In this document: one piece after another, positions 11,258 to 22,079 of the stretch
Numbering within the stretch: position 1 is the stretch's first letter
Layout: every line of letters begins with the position of its first letter
Notes under the pieces: model-generated
What the model was told of the DNA's origin: nothing
Databases searched by the model: none
What the model saw: the letters and a program-made list of their open reading frames with translations, nothing else
Origin: Riptortus pedestris
Lineage: Eukaryota; Arthropoda; Insecta; Hemiptera; Alydidae
Assembly (NCBI GenBank): GCA_019009955.1
Contig: CM032232.1
Location: forward strand, 134,085,001-134,149,000
Reading direction: 5' to 3'
Length of the DNA stretch: 64,000 bases
Made by a program: the position numbers and the translations under genes

Positions 11258-11908
11258 CCGTCACGCAGGGGCTGCTTAAACTAAGCAGATTTCCCCTGTG
11301 AAGTTTTACAATAGAGAAATCTGCACACTGGTAACACAATACCACCGTGATTAGATATTGAGAAATTGTTTAGTTAATTAAAATAAATTCCCAACTGAAA
11401 CGGCTTCTGAATTGTAAGAATAATTTATATTTTAATAACTCAAATTTTAGTAGTCCAAGAACTAAAGAAGGTGGGCGGCGGATGAACAGAACGTATTTGC
11501 ATAAATCTCACAAAGTAACAAGGTAAGGTAAGGTTAGAAACGACAGGTTAGAAGAAGCTTCCGCCTGAGCCGAGAAATGAAGATGGCCGACGTAATCGAA
11601 ACTATACCCGACCACAGACTTCATAAAAATGCAAATATCTCCGTTAATATTCAAGATAGAGAATAACTGTATATAACAATATTCATAGTAAATTTAATTT
11701 GCAATAAGATTGGTTCTATACAATATTTCGATCCGATGCATAATAACGGAGATATTTTGAATTTTCGAAAATTCTCCCCTCTAAACCCCCCCTCCCTCTC
11801 GTCCGATTTTAGCCATTAACGAACTTGATCTGTCTTTTTACATAAAACGGTTAAATATCGAGTTTCGTAACGATCAAACAAAAATTGCGACCGCTAGAGC
11901 GTTAGCAG

Positions 11909-11972
<64 letters not shown>

Positions 11973-12008
11973 TTTTGATACAGGTTTCCCTTAAGGGAAA
12001 TCTGCTAA
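11258..12008 (+). mobile_element. GTCC-CTAA element (module C) with 3' block deletion
   Basis: It starts TCCGTCACGCAGGGGCTGCT after a poly-A run, with the C module and GGTAAGGTAAGGTTAGAAACG stretch, middle block and (TA)n (about 11915-11968). Most of the 3' block is missing: TTTTGATACAG leads straight to TTTCCCTTAAGGGAAATC and TGCTAA, followed by T. Confidence 0.85.
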
Positions 12009-12531
12009 TAGAGAATTTTTGTTGAGATGACATTACTCGTCATAGCAGCATATGGGAAATCTGCTATTTGCTATCTGCTATTATTCTACGTGACGGATTT
12101 TTCTTCTGTTTCCTCCCACGATTTTCCCACAGTTCCTTCTTCCTTGTAACCCCTGTCACCTCCCGCTAAACCGCACTCCCTACCGATCCTGCAAAACCCA
12201 TAACTTCAGCATATCCTCCCCCCTCTGACCTAATTAAACCTAGTGTCTATGAGGTAAAGGTGTGGTTTCCATTGTAGCAATTCTCTCTAATTAGCCAATT
12301 GAGAAACCACAATAAAGTTGTCGGAACCCTTAGCTTGAATACAGCAAATTATACGACATGAAAATACTTTGAAGCCCTTGGAAGTATTTCACAAACTTGA
12401 ACGCGACAGTTGAAAAAGGAAGATAAGTTAGAATTAAAAGGAAAAGATAACGATTCACCTTCTTCTCATATTATACTCATACACCATAAAGTTGAGAATT
12501 CATATTTTTATATGAAAGGAAAGTACTTCAA
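12009..12531 (-). other. Spacer with a decayed GTCC-CTAA 5' end
   Basis: About 12050-12095 reads GGGAAATCTGC...CTACGTGACGGATTTTT, the right edge of a minus-strand copy without its body. The remainder is unannotated C-rich then AT-rich DNA with no gene. Confidence 0.5.
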
Positions 12532-12729
12532 GCAGGCGCTGCGTAAACTAAGCAGGTTTCACACGTGTGCGAGGTATTTGCGTTGATCTCAAAAATTAAA
12601 AGTTCAATGAGAACAATATTTGGTATTTAAGCTTTAAATAATGTGCTTCATAATATAGCAGCTTATTGTTTATATGACATGAGTATGAGGGGGAGGGGGG
12701 ATTACTAATGCCCGAAAACTGAAAATAAT
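12532..12729 (+). mobile_element. GTCC-CTAA element, lone 5' module (B)
   Basis: Begins within the 5' end (AGCAGGCGCTGCGTAAACTA) and has module B (AACAATATTTGGTATTTAAG, CATGAGTATGAGGG). It is followed directly by the next 5' end about 198 bp later, the same spacing as the tandem units at 34292-34889. Confidence 0.7.
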
Positions 12730-13435
12730 GTCCGTCACCCAGTGGCGGTGAAAACTGAGCAGATTTCCCTCGTGAAGTTTAACAATAAAACAATACATCA
12801 ACAAAGACAGCACCACCGTGAACATTAAATGAATAAATACAAACGGTAATAAGACATCTTTCAGTCAATGTTAATAACCTGCTGACGGGAAGAACTGAAA
12901 TGTAAACAGAAAGGTTTGCCAACTTCTCACCGGAAAAAAAAACAATTACTGAAATATATCAGAATATAACATATTAATTTTATTGAAACCCATTTACTAT
13001 ATCTAGTCCTGTAATTAATAATGAATCAGAATAATTTTTATCTCAATCAATCAAATTTAAGTAGTCCAAATACTTAAGAGGGGGGGGGGGGGTCACCAGA
13101 GTATATTTGCATGTATGACGTATAATAAAGGTCTCTTGAAATCAATACTTGAAAACAAGGTTTGAATAATGTGGTTCATTACATAACCGAGCATTGTTAG
13201 TTTAACATGAGTAGAAGTAGGGGTTTGCTGAAGGCTGAAAACTATAAAATCTAAATATCTTGGTTAACATTCATGATACAGAAAATATGTATAGAACAAT
13301 ATATACATGCAATTTTGAATGGTCCTCATTTTCGTCATCTTCTACATAGAAGATTTGACATTTGATGAACAATTTCGAAAATCGCGTCATGTGTACGACC
13401 TCAATAGCTGATTTCCCTTAAGAGATGTCTGCTAA
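12730..13435 (+). mobile_element. GTCC-CTAA element (module C), TA tract lost
   Basis: It starts GTCCGTCACCCAGTGGCGGT and has module C, a G run (13081-13092) and the B-like middle. It jumps to the 3' block (CATGCAATTTTGAATGGTCC) with almost no TA repeat and ends with a damaged palindrome (CCCTTAAGAGATGTCTGCTAA). Confidence 0.8.
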
Positions 13436-13634
13436 AATACGATTATGTGCGTCAATAATTAATTTAGTGGATAAACATACATAACAACGTTTATTCTACT
13501 CATTCTGGACCCAATATTATTTATATATTCTTCATATTTTATAGCTCAAATTAATAACTTTTTTTTCGGTGCAACAGAAAAAATTGTTTTTAATTGGATA
13601 CCATTGCCATAAAATATGAAGAGTATATAAAAAC

Positions 13635-14313
13635 GTCCGTCACGCAGGGGCTGGGTAAACTAAGCAGATTTCCTATGTGAAGTTTAGCAATAGAGAAATC
13701 TGCATACTGGTAACACAACACCACCGTGATTAAATACAAACGGTAATGAGAAATCTTTCAGTTAATCAAAATAAATTTCCAACTGAAACGGCTTCTGAAT
13801 TGTAAGAATAATTTATATTTTATAACTTAAATTTTAGTAGTCCAAGAACTATAGAAGCGGGGGGGGGGCGCGGATGAACAGAACGTATTTGCATAAATCT
13901 GACAAAGTATCGAAGGTAAGGTAAGGTTAGAAACGACAGGTAAGGTTAGAAGAAGCTTCCACCTGAGCCGAGCAATGTCGAAAATGGCCGACGTAATCCG
14001 AACTATATCCAACCACAGACTTCATAAAAATGCAAATATCTCGGTTAATATACAAAATAGTGAATAAAGGTATATAACATTATTTATCGTAAATTTAATT
14101 TGCAATACTATTGGTTCTATACCATTTTTCGATCCGATGCATATTAACGGAGATATTTCGAATTTTCGAAAATCCCCCTCTAAACCCCCCCCTCCCTCTA
14201 GTCCGATTTCAGCCATTAACGAACTTGATCTGTCTTTTTACATAAAACGGTTAAATATCGAGTTTCGTAACGATCAAACAAAAATTGCTACCACTAGAGC
14301 GTTAACAGACAAA

Positions 14314-14380
<67 letters not shown>

Positions 14381-14500
14381 GAACGGACCTCATTTTCGTC
14401 GTCTACTAGGTAGGATCGATGGTCATTTGAAGAAATGTTTTGAAAATCGCGTCATTAGTACAACCTCCATAGCTGATTTCCCTAAAGTGAAATCTGCTAA
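13635..14500 (+). mobile_element. GTCC-CTAA element (module C), full length
   Basis: 5' end with GGGTAAAC variant, module C with a G run (13859-13868) and GGTAAGGTAAGGTTAGAAACG, middle block, (TA)n (about 14317-14375), 3' block and TGCTAA. The palindrome has changed bases (CCCTAAAGTGAAATC). Confidence 0.85.
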
Positions 14501-14787
14501 AACGTTTATAGAACATTACATTTGCAATAAAATTGATTCTATACAATTTTTCGATCCGACATATCATAACGGATATACTTTCAACTTTCAAAATTCCCAC
14601 TGTAACCCCCCCCCCTCATGTCATGATAATGTAGATATTAAGAATTTTCAAAATTCCCAACTCCAACCCCCCTCCGACTTGTTGAATTTCAGCCATTATC
14701 GAACTTGATCGTTCTTTTTACATAAAACGATTTAATATAGAGTTTGGCAACGATTAAACCTAAATTGCGACCGCTAGAGCGTTAACA

Positions 14788-14878
<91 letters not shown>

Positions 14879-14972
14879 TTGAAAGAACCTCATTTTCGCC
14901 ATCTACTAGGTAGGATCAATGGTCATTTGAAGACTTTTTTTCCAAAATCGCGTAATGAGGGAAATCTGCTAA
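14501..14972 (+). mobile_element. GTCC-CTAA element, 5' truncated, tandem after previous copy
   Basis: Directly after the CTAA of the preceding copy the sequence resumes in the middle block (TAGAACATTACATTTGCAAT, TCGATCCGACATATCATAAC). It then has a second partial middle, a long TA/CA tract (about 14790-14874), the 3' block and GAAATCTGCTAA without the first palindrome arm. Confidence 0.75.
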
Positions 14973-15441
14973 AAAAGGAAGAGAATGTTTTATCTGAGTA
15001 ATTCGTCAAATTGTAATGTAAGCGCTACTTTCAGAGCATGGCGCAGTTTGCTAACTCAAACACTCTACCCCTGAGTGAAACTTACATTTACCCTCGTCAA
15101 ACTTGGAGTGGCCAAACAGTCTTATGCAACGAACTAAATTGATTTAGTTCGTTATAGCTCGCATTCCTTCTTAGAATTTGTGGAAGTCGTGCCGAGTTGC
15201 CCCGGGGAGTTCGTGTACATACTCAGTTTGTGCGCAATATTGACTTGACAAATTTTAAAAGAAGTCCTGCCATAGAACAGACTTCCCAAGAACTGGAATG
15301 ACAGCGTTTACGTAATGTATATTTCCATTCTCTATTCATCATGAATTGAACTGGTGTGCATGATATCTCATGAACAGCTGTCTATTAGTCATTCTATATT
15401 ACAATAGCCATAAACGGGCTTTTCTGATGTCTGAAAATCCC
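14973..15441. other. Unannotated spacer
   Basis: Mixed-composition DNA with no gene or repeat that I recognise. Confidence 0.55.
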
Positions 15442-15932
15442 AAAATGTCCATCAATATATTAGTAAGAAAGAAAATGTCCATCAATATATTAGTAAGAAA
15501 GAAAATGTCCATCAATATATTAGTAAGAAAGAAAATGTCCATCAATATATTAGTAAGAAAGAAAATGTCCATCAATATATTAGTAAGAAAGAAAATGTCC
15601 ATCAATATATTAGTAAGAAAGAAAATGTCCATCAATATACTAGTAAGAAAGAAAATGTCCATCAATATATTAGTAAGAAAGAAAATGTCCATCAATATAT
15701 TAGTAAGAAAGAAAATGTCCATCAATATATTAGTAAGAAAGAAAATTTCCATCAATATATTAGTAAGAAAGAAAATTTCCATCAATATATTAGTAAGAAA
15801 GAAAATGTCCATCAATATATTAGTAAGAAAGAAAATGTCCATCAATATATTAGTAAGAAAGAAAATGTCCATCAATATATTAGTAAGAAAGAAAATGTCC
15901 ATCAATATATTAGTAAGAAAGAAAATGTCCAT
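15442..15932 (+). repeat. 30-bp minisatellite, 16 units
   Basis: Sixteen near-identical units built on AATGTCCATCAATATATTAG plus TAAGAAAGAA, with scattered single-base variants (TTTCC at two units, ATAC at one). The unit is a multiple of three, so both strands stay open (MSINILVRKK on plus, MDIFFLTNIL on minus). This is not evidence of a protein. The last partial unit runs into the GTCC of a GTCC-CTAA 5' end. Confidence 0.95.
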
Positions 15933-16468
15933 TCCGCAGAGGCTGCATAAAGTAAGGACTTTTCCACGTGCATTGGGAAATGATTTATGATTTAACAGTT
16001 TATATGATAATTTGACATGAGTAGAAGTGGTGGTTTACTTAAGAATGAAAACTAAAAAATCCAAATATCTTTGTTAATATTCGTGATAGAGAAAATATGA
16101 ATGTAACAACATTTATAAATAATTAAATTTACAAGAAGATTGGGTGAAAACGAATTTTTCGATTCGTCTTTATAACAACGGAGATATTTCAAATGTTCAT
16201 AATTCCTTCAACTAAACCCCCCCCCACTTTTTTTGATGTCTTTCATTAAAAAAGTTCATCTTTCTATTTACATAAAAATGTTAAATTTTGATTTTGGTAA
16301 CGATCAAACAAAAATTGCGACCGCTAGAACGTTAACAAACAAAATTATATATCATTCTGAACGGACCTCATTTTCATCATCTCCGGGGTAGGATAGATGG
16401 ATTCTTTTTCGAAAATCGCGTCATGAATACAACGTGAATAACAGATTTACCTCGAGGGACTGTGCTAA
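15927..16468 (+). mobile_element. GTCC-CTAA element (module B), TA tract lost
   Basis: 5' end GTCCATTCCGCAGAGGCTGC (diverged), short B module, middle block, C run, GCGACCGCTAGAACGTTAAC, short ATATATC, 3' block, decayed palindrome and TGTGCTAA. GTCC is shared with the minisatellite unit. Confidence 0.75.
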
Positions 16469-16632
16469 AAAAATGAAATATCTTAGTTTATATTTAAGGT
16501 ATACAAACAATATAAAAATAATTATAAGAAATTAAATTTACAATAATATTATTTTCCAGAATATTTTCAAAACTGAAATATTTTGAATTGAAGGGTTGCT
16601 AGCAAAACCTCACTAATCAAAAAAACTTTAAA

Positions 16633-16908
16633 ATGAGTTTGAGGTGTCATTATGTAGTGTACAGTGTTACGCAAATACTGATACAATCGAAATCATCAAA
16701 AACACCTCACGTCGGACTGTTTCGGGAGTTGAAAATACGGAGATTCCGCCAATACCCCATGAGTCAGGAACCCTTCTACAACTTGCTGACTACGTGGAAC
16801 ATCCTGCAAGCAAGGAGTTTTAAAAGAGACTGTTTGCCCCAGCTGCCGCAACCTTGTCTTGACAAGAAAACTGACAACAATGACAATAGTGACGGAGTTG
16901 AAAATTGA
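16633..16908 (+). CDS. Unrecognised 91-residue frame inside the inverted-repeat element
   Basis: ATG-started frame of mixed composition (MSLRCHYVVYSVTQ..., ending with Asp/Asn-rich NNDNSDGVEN). No domain is recognised. It starts just inside the left terminal repeat, so it could be a leftover of a transposase or a chance frame. Confidence 0.2.
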   Translation: MSLRCHYVVYSVTQILIQSKSSKTPHVGLFRELKIRRFRQYPMSQEPFYNLLTTWNILQARSFKRDCLPQLPQPCLDKKTDNNDNSDGVEN

Positions 16909-17159
16909 TTTTTCCAAAGTTATTGTACACGTTATTCAACGTTTTGCTCCAAACCTTTTTTTAAATTGTTCATTTTTCTTGTTACAATTATTAAATCAAA
17001 TAAACAAGTAACTCAATATGCCGAATACTATTTCTTCTACCTGATCATGTTATCAATATGATATTTGATTTTAGGTTTCTGTTTAATTCCACTAAAAACC
17101 CCATTAGTCCAGAACATTCTAGTTCCCCATTGAAAGATGATATATTTGATCATCTATAG

Positions 17160-17610
17160 CAGGGGTCTCTATGGCCCGAGGGCCACATCTGGCCCGCGGA
17201 CAGATTTTGTCCGGCCCGTGGAGAGCTAGCATACTTGTGAAAACTCCTTTTAGAGAACATATTTTTTATAGCAAATTAAATTTAGTTTACTGAAGTATTC
17301 TAATTTTATGTTGAATAATTATTAATATGACATCTACATTGATATAGTCATGGGCTAACTACTCATAACATTGTTGTAGGCTTATTGTTATTGTTTTTGT
17401 GACAAGTTGGATAAAGAAATACAGAATTGTAATGAGTAATAAGACAGGTATAATATGCAGAAAATTTAACTTCAGTATATAATAACTAACAAATTATTGA
17501 AATTAATCCATACTTTTTATCACCGGCAACAATGATAATATGGTTTTGGCCCTCGTAACATACTGGAGTAATCAGTATGGCCCTAAGGCTGGAAAGTTTG
17601 GAGACCCCTG
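17160..17610 (+). mobile_element. Non-autonomous hAT transposon
   Basis: Ends CAGGGGTCTC...GAGACCCCTG are inverted repeats. The 8-bp target ATCTATAG is duplicated exactly at 17152-17159 and 17611-17618. Subterminal GGCCC/GGGCC motifs (GGCCCGAGGGCCACATCTGG) resemble many hAT ends. At 451 bp it has no transposase. It sits inside the larger inverted-repeat element. Confidence 0.92.
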
Positions 17611-17858
17611 ATCTATAGTATAGATAACATTCCTGATCCCCAAGGAGTTTATTTAAAATATATATATATTTTACCCCCTCATGGAATGAAGATAAACGTT
17701 TTTTTTTTAATTTACCAAAAAAGTGCTTTTCTTGACTAGTGGGGTTTTGCTAGCAACCCTTCAATTGTTGTTTTCTCCCCCTCTCCTCGTCGTCCATTTG
17801 CACCTGTTAGCGAAATTAACCTCACGTAAGATTTCTATTTTAGTAGCTATTAAAACTT

Positions 17859-18060
17859 GAGGAGCCTCAAGAGCGCTGGTCTTAATCTCAGATGGCAATC
17901 TTAGAGTCTCGAATTCGATTCCCGCCTTGTAAATAGGAATTTATTTAGTGACGACCTCAATTAATAAAATCCATAGTCTCACCGCTTGCTGGAAAAGTTT
18001 AGAAATCTGTAAGCAACCCGTTCTAATTAGCAATTGATGCCAAAAGTGAACGTTAATATA
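17859..18060 (+). mobile_element. tRNA-derived SINE
   Basis: GAGGAGCCTCAAGAGCGC head, B-box-like GAATTCGATTCCCGCC, then GGAATTTATTTAGTGACG and a 3' body with CCGTTCTAATTAGCAATTGA. The 5' part is diverged or partly deleted relative to 23850-24086. Confidence 0.75.
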
Positions 18061-18470
18061 TAATAGGTTAAGGAGTTCATCTGGAATAAGTCTCTTTAAT
18101 ATCAATCACGGTCTGGGATTTAGGCACTTTAAATATTAAATGCATTTCAAACCATTTCCTCTTGGAATTTATTAACTAGCAGATCAAGATGAGATTTACA
18201 ATTACCAAACGAGGCCATTTTTCTCCCATTATCCTGATCGCATAACTCATGCATCTCCCAGAACCAAATTAGCAACTGACACGCTGCCAATAATTTTCTG
18301 AGAATTGAAAGAGTTGGTCACGAAACCCTAAGGCCACTAGTTTTTAACTGAAGAAGTTGGAAATCGCTCGACCACAACTCATAGCAGACATCGATCTCCT
18401 TGTAAAGTGTAGTCTGAGGATATTAACTTATATCTCTGTGAAAGAAATATTACAGCTATAAAGTAAATAA

Positions 18471-18508
18471 AGCCCTTCACGCAGGGACTGCGTAAACTAA
18501 GCAGTTTT
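18471..18508 (+). mobile_element. GTCC-CTAA element, 5' stub
   Basis: GCCCTTCACGCAGGGACTGC followed by GTAAACTAAGCAGTTTTG: only the first about 38 bases remain, broken by the 3' end of a LINE. Confidence 0.7.
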
Positions 18509-18972
18509 GTTTGTTTCTTAAGGTTTTAGAGCGAAAAACTAAATCACATTTTGATATCCTCATCCATATCGCTATTTTAACAATATACACGAGGATACAA
18601 AAAACTTGTACTTTAAATTTCTTTGTATAAATTCGTATTTTTTACAAAATTAAACAATTTATCGAGTTCCTTCGGGGCATCTCCAAGGGCCACTTCTATA
18701 TCATTGCAATATTGCATTTGTTTCTAATATCTGTATACTTTTGACATTCCATTACTATGTGGTAGATAGTCAGGTCTGTGTTACACTTCTCACAAATCGG
18801 GGGTTGATCTTTTGTCATAAGATAACCATGCGTAAATCTTGTGTGCCCTTTCGGAGTCTTCCTAATACAACTTCTCTTCTGTATCCTCTTGTGGAATATT
18901 TCCATGGACGGATGGTGGTTTTAATAGTTTTTAGTTTATTGTTCTGGGTTTCGTTTCACATTTGTTGCAGGT
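18509..18972 (-). pseudogene. Non-LTR retrotransposon 3' end (C-terminal zinc-knuckle region)
   Basis: The minus-strand frame at 18696-18905 contains GHTRFTHGYLM, then CEKCNTDLTIYHIVMEC: the C-x2-C...H-x4-C motif after the RNase H region in I/Jockey-group non-LTR elements. A frameshift near 18693 separates it from VALGDAPKELDKLF-like residues. It is paralogous to 62859-63153. The 5' side is truncated against another element. Confidence 0.75.
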
Positions 18973-18973
18973 T

Positions 18974-19097
18974 TTAGCAGATTTCCCTTAAGGGAAATCA
19001 GCTATTGAGGTTGTACTCATGACGGAATTTTCGAAATTTGTCTTCAAATGTCCATCGATCCTACCTAGTGGATGACGAAAATGAGGTCCGTTCAAAA

Positions 19098-19183
<86 letters not shown>

Positions 19184-19610
19184 CTGTTACCGCTCTAGGG
19201 GTCGCAATTTTTGTTTGATCGTTACCAAACTCGATATTTAGTCGTTTTATGTAAAAAGAAAGATCAAGTTCGTTAACGGTTGAAATCGGACCAGTGGGAG
19301 GGGGGGGGGTTTAGTGGGGAGATTTTCGAAATATCTACGTTACTATACGTCGGATCGAAAAATTGTACAGAATCAATCTTATTGCAAATTAAATGTACTA
19401 TAAATATTGCCATATACATTTATTCTCTATCTTGAATATTAACCGAGATATTTGCATTTTTAATTAATCTTGGCGGCTAACGGACGGGTGACTTTCCCGC
19501 CAAAAGCTAGGTCGGCCGTTTCCTTAACTACTCGACTCTCGTGAAATTTCTTTATTGTAAAACTTCACGTGGGAAATCTCCTTAGTTTACGCAGCCCCTG
19601 CGTGACGGAC
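18974..19610 (-). mobile_element. GTCC-CTAA element, full length (module A)
   Basis: Starts TTAGCAGATTTCCCTTAAGG, 3' block, very long (TA)n (about 19099-19179), G run, middle, and GCGTGACGGAC at 19600-19610. Intact canonical architecture. Confidence 0.88.
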
Positions 19611-20148
19611 TTTATTTATCAATTTCTTCTTTCTCTAAGCAGATTTCCCACGACCAGTTTGAACACAGTTGTGATCTTTATTCCCACATATTCTATATTT
19701 ACGTGTAAACCAATGATTAGAAGGCCCCCCTCCCTTCTATACTAAAGGCCAAAGACAAAAAAAAAAATCCCACTGGTAATAAGAGAAATATTTTGAATTT
19801 TCGAATTCCCCCTCCCTCTCTATACCCCTCACTATTCCATTTCCGATTTCTGACAATAACAAATATGATATTTAGTGTTGACGCAAACTATTAACTATTG
19901 AGTATGAAATAGGCAAAACGTACATTTTTAAGTAATACCGGAAAATCTTAATTACCGTATTTTCATGTATCTCACATAGTAAAGGTTCAATGAAGACAAC
20001 ATTTGGTATTTAAGCTTCGAATAAAGCGATTCCTGATATAACTGCTTATTTTTAATATGGCATGTGTAGGAGTCGGTGTTTACTGAAAGCTGAAACCTCT
20101 CAAAGCATATATCTAGGCTAGTAATCAAGATAGAAGAACAAGAAAAAA
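19611..20148 (+). repeat. Diverged relative of the GTCC-CTAA middle and B modules
   Basis: An arm-like CTAAGCAGATTTCCCACGA occurs at about 19635. Then come AGAGAAATATTTTGAATTTTCG, C-rich text, and a B-like tail (AACATTTGGTATTTAAGCTT, ATGGCATGTGTAGGAG). A similar stretch is at 31117-31499. Order and ends are scrambled, so it is a decayed relic. Confidence 0.5.
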
Positions 20149-20568
20149 GTCCGTCACGCAGGGGCTGCGTAAACTAAGCAGATTTCCAACGAGAAGGTTT
20201 ACAATAGTGAAATCTCCCTAATAATAACAGTAGTAGGAAGGTATCTGTCGACCTATTCACGAGGGAGGAATAGTTACCAAAACGGCCGCCAGAGCTCACG
20301 GCGGATAGTGCCGACCACACTCACAATACAAATGCAAATATCTCGGTTAATATTCAAGATACAGAATAAATGTATAGAACAATATTTATAGTAAATTTAA
20401 TTTTCAATAAGATTGAATCTATACACTTTTTTGATTCTATACAATTTTGAACGGACCTCATTTTCGTCATCTCCTGGGTAGGATCGATGGACATTTGAGG
20501 AAATTTTTCAAAACTCGCGTCATGAGTACGACTTCAATAGCTGATTTCCCTTAAGGGAAATCTGCTAA
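20149..20568 (+). mobile_element. GTCC-CTAA element lacking the TA tract (module A)
   Basis: Canonical 5' end and A module up to the middle block, then TTGATTCTATACAATTTTGA joins directly to the 3' block. It ends with a perfect palindrome and TGCTAA. The internal deletion removes the C-rich part and (TA)n. Confidence 0.85.
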
Positions 20569-20792
20569 AAAACATCAATAGGGCATTAAATTTGCAATAA
20601 GGTTGGTTCTATACAATTTTTTTTTTATGCAACGCATAATAACGATAACATTTCAAATTTTCGAAATTCACCTCCTTTAAACCACCCGTCCTCGATCGAT
20701 TTCAGCCGTCAATGAACGTGAATTTTAGTTTTACAAGAAACGCTCATATATCGAATTTGTTAATGATCAAACAAAAATTATGACCGCTATGG
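20569..20792 (+). mobile_element. GTCC-CTAA element, internal fragment in tandem
   Basis: Immediately after the CTAA of the previous copy: CATTAAATTTGCAATAAGGT, ATGCAACGCATAATAACG, GATCGATTTCAGCCGTCAAT, GATCAAACAAAAATTATGAC. This is the middle block without either terminus, ended by a SINE. Confidence 0.7.
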
Positions 20793-20905
20793 CTAAAATG
20801 AAATCCTGAGTGCCACCCTAGTTAGAAAAGGGAGGTAACCTGTCGATAACCAGTCCCAATTAGCCTCAGTTGCAAAACGTGGACGTCGATAAATAATTTT
20901 ACTGC
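20793..20905 (+). mobile_element. SINE 3' half
   Basis: GAAATCCTGAGTGCCACCCT, then GGTAACCTGTCGATAACC and AGCCTCAGTTGCAAAACGTG with GTCGATAAATAATTT: the SINE 3' body without its tRNA head. Confidence 0.7.
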
Positions 20906-20924
20906 ATTTTTATACTTCCACTTT

Positions 20925-21122
20925 TTTCCTAATTCATATAATTGGGATGGGGTTTCTACAGGTTGCCACCCTTTTCTAGCCAGGGTGGGACTAAGGATTT
21001 TAATTAATGAGTTCGTTACTAAATAAATTCCTGTTTCCCAGGTGGGAATCTAACTCGCCACTCTAGATTAACCATGTGATCAAGCTTTAACCCGATTAAT
21101 TTGGCTTACCTGAGCCCTAACA
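20925..21122 (-). mobile_element. tRNA-derived SINE, nearly complete
   Basis: Opposite orientation to the preceding fragment, tail to tail. Minus-strand order: head with CTCAGGTAAGCC, B-box-like GAGTTAGATTCCCACC, GGAATTTATTTAGTAACG, then the shared 3' body. The two form an inverted pair with a 20-nt gap. Confidence 0.75.
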
Positions 21123-21783
21123 CATTATTTATTTATGATAAATAAGTAATAATAATCTTAATATAAACGCTACCATATAATTAATATCAATATTTTAGAT
21201 TCGCGTATTAACGGATCTTTCATTTATAATTACAACAAACCCAAGCAAAAAAACAGCTTTAAGGTTTTTTTTCTGTCAAGGATAACGGACCTTATTAAAG
21301 GATTCCACAATGGATGAACTAAACGAAGCCGATTTATAGGAATTGTCTAAGGCTGGAATTGAATCGAACGAATCTGGATAAAGAATGTAGATTTATAAAA
21401 ATTCATGAGGCAATAATGAATTCATTGGAAATTTACAAAAGTTACAAGCAATCAAAGAAATGGTAAGTTCCATCATTTATTACCGAGTCTGACTCACTTA
21501 ATTAATTAAGGGCCTAGATGTTGAAAAATAAAGTTTATTTTTTCTTTAAAAACAAGAAACGTATTTACATTACTTTTTAATTTGTGGAAATGCGCTTAAA
21601 AAAGTCATTAATAAAATTTGCAATTATAAAAATGATAAAAAAAACTATCCCAGGCGGAAACATTAAATCTATTAATGGCATTTAGATTTTAAGATATAGT
21701 AATCATTAGGCTTAAAAATAATATGATAGCAACAACAAGACAATACCTGATTTCTACCTGATACTGTACAAAAAAAAAACACC
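21123..21783. other. Unannotated AT-rich DNA
   Basis: No gene recognised. The TAATAATAATCTTA-like stretch just after the SINE head is simple-sequence DNA. Confidence 0.55.
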
Positions 21784-21878
21784 CTAGGTAGGATCGATGG
21801 ACATTTGAAGAAAAATGTCGAAAATTCCGTCATGAGTACGACCTCAATAGCTGATTTCCCTTAAGGGAAATCTGCTAA
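21784..21878 (+). mobile_element. GTCC-CTAA element, 3' end only
   Basis: CCTAGGTAGGATCGATGGAC through GAGTACGACCTCAATAGC, intact palindrome and TGCTAA. Confidence 0.85.
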
Positions 21879-22079
21879 AAACAATGAGTAGAAGGAAGGG
21901 GGGTTACTGAAGCCAGAAAACAAGAAAGTACAAATACCTTGTTTAATACTTGAGTTACCAAAAAATGTATAGAATAACAGTTGTAAAAAAAAAAAAAATC
22001 AAAAGTTTCACTAGATTGGTTCCATAACATTTTATGATCCGTTGAGCAAAACCAACCACTATTACAACCGAATATCAAA

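Larger units (their letters stand above)
16587..17765. mobile_element. Unclassified DNA transposon with about 34-bp terminal inverted repeats
   Basis: The left end TTGAAGGGTTGCTAGCAAAA (then CCTCACTAATCAA) and the complement of the right end TTGAAGGGTTGCTAGCAAAA (then CCCCACTAGTCAA) pair at all but two positions. AATTG occurs beside both ends and could be a 5-bp target duplication, but the palindromic flank makes the exact boundary ambiguous. It contains a 92-codon frame and a nested hAT element, so the original length was about 720 bp. The superfamily could not be assigned. Confidence 0.8.

Noticed and set aside
15442..15932. Possible CRISPR array (regular direct repeats)
   Set aside because: There are no distinct spacers: the whole 30-bp unit repeats. 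The genome is eukaryotic by its transposon content.
15370..15990. Long open frames on both strands made of a 10-residue repeat
   Set aside because: They come from a 30-bp minisatellite whose unit length is divisible by three. Both strands are equally open and single-base variants are not codon-biased. A repeat protein is not supported.
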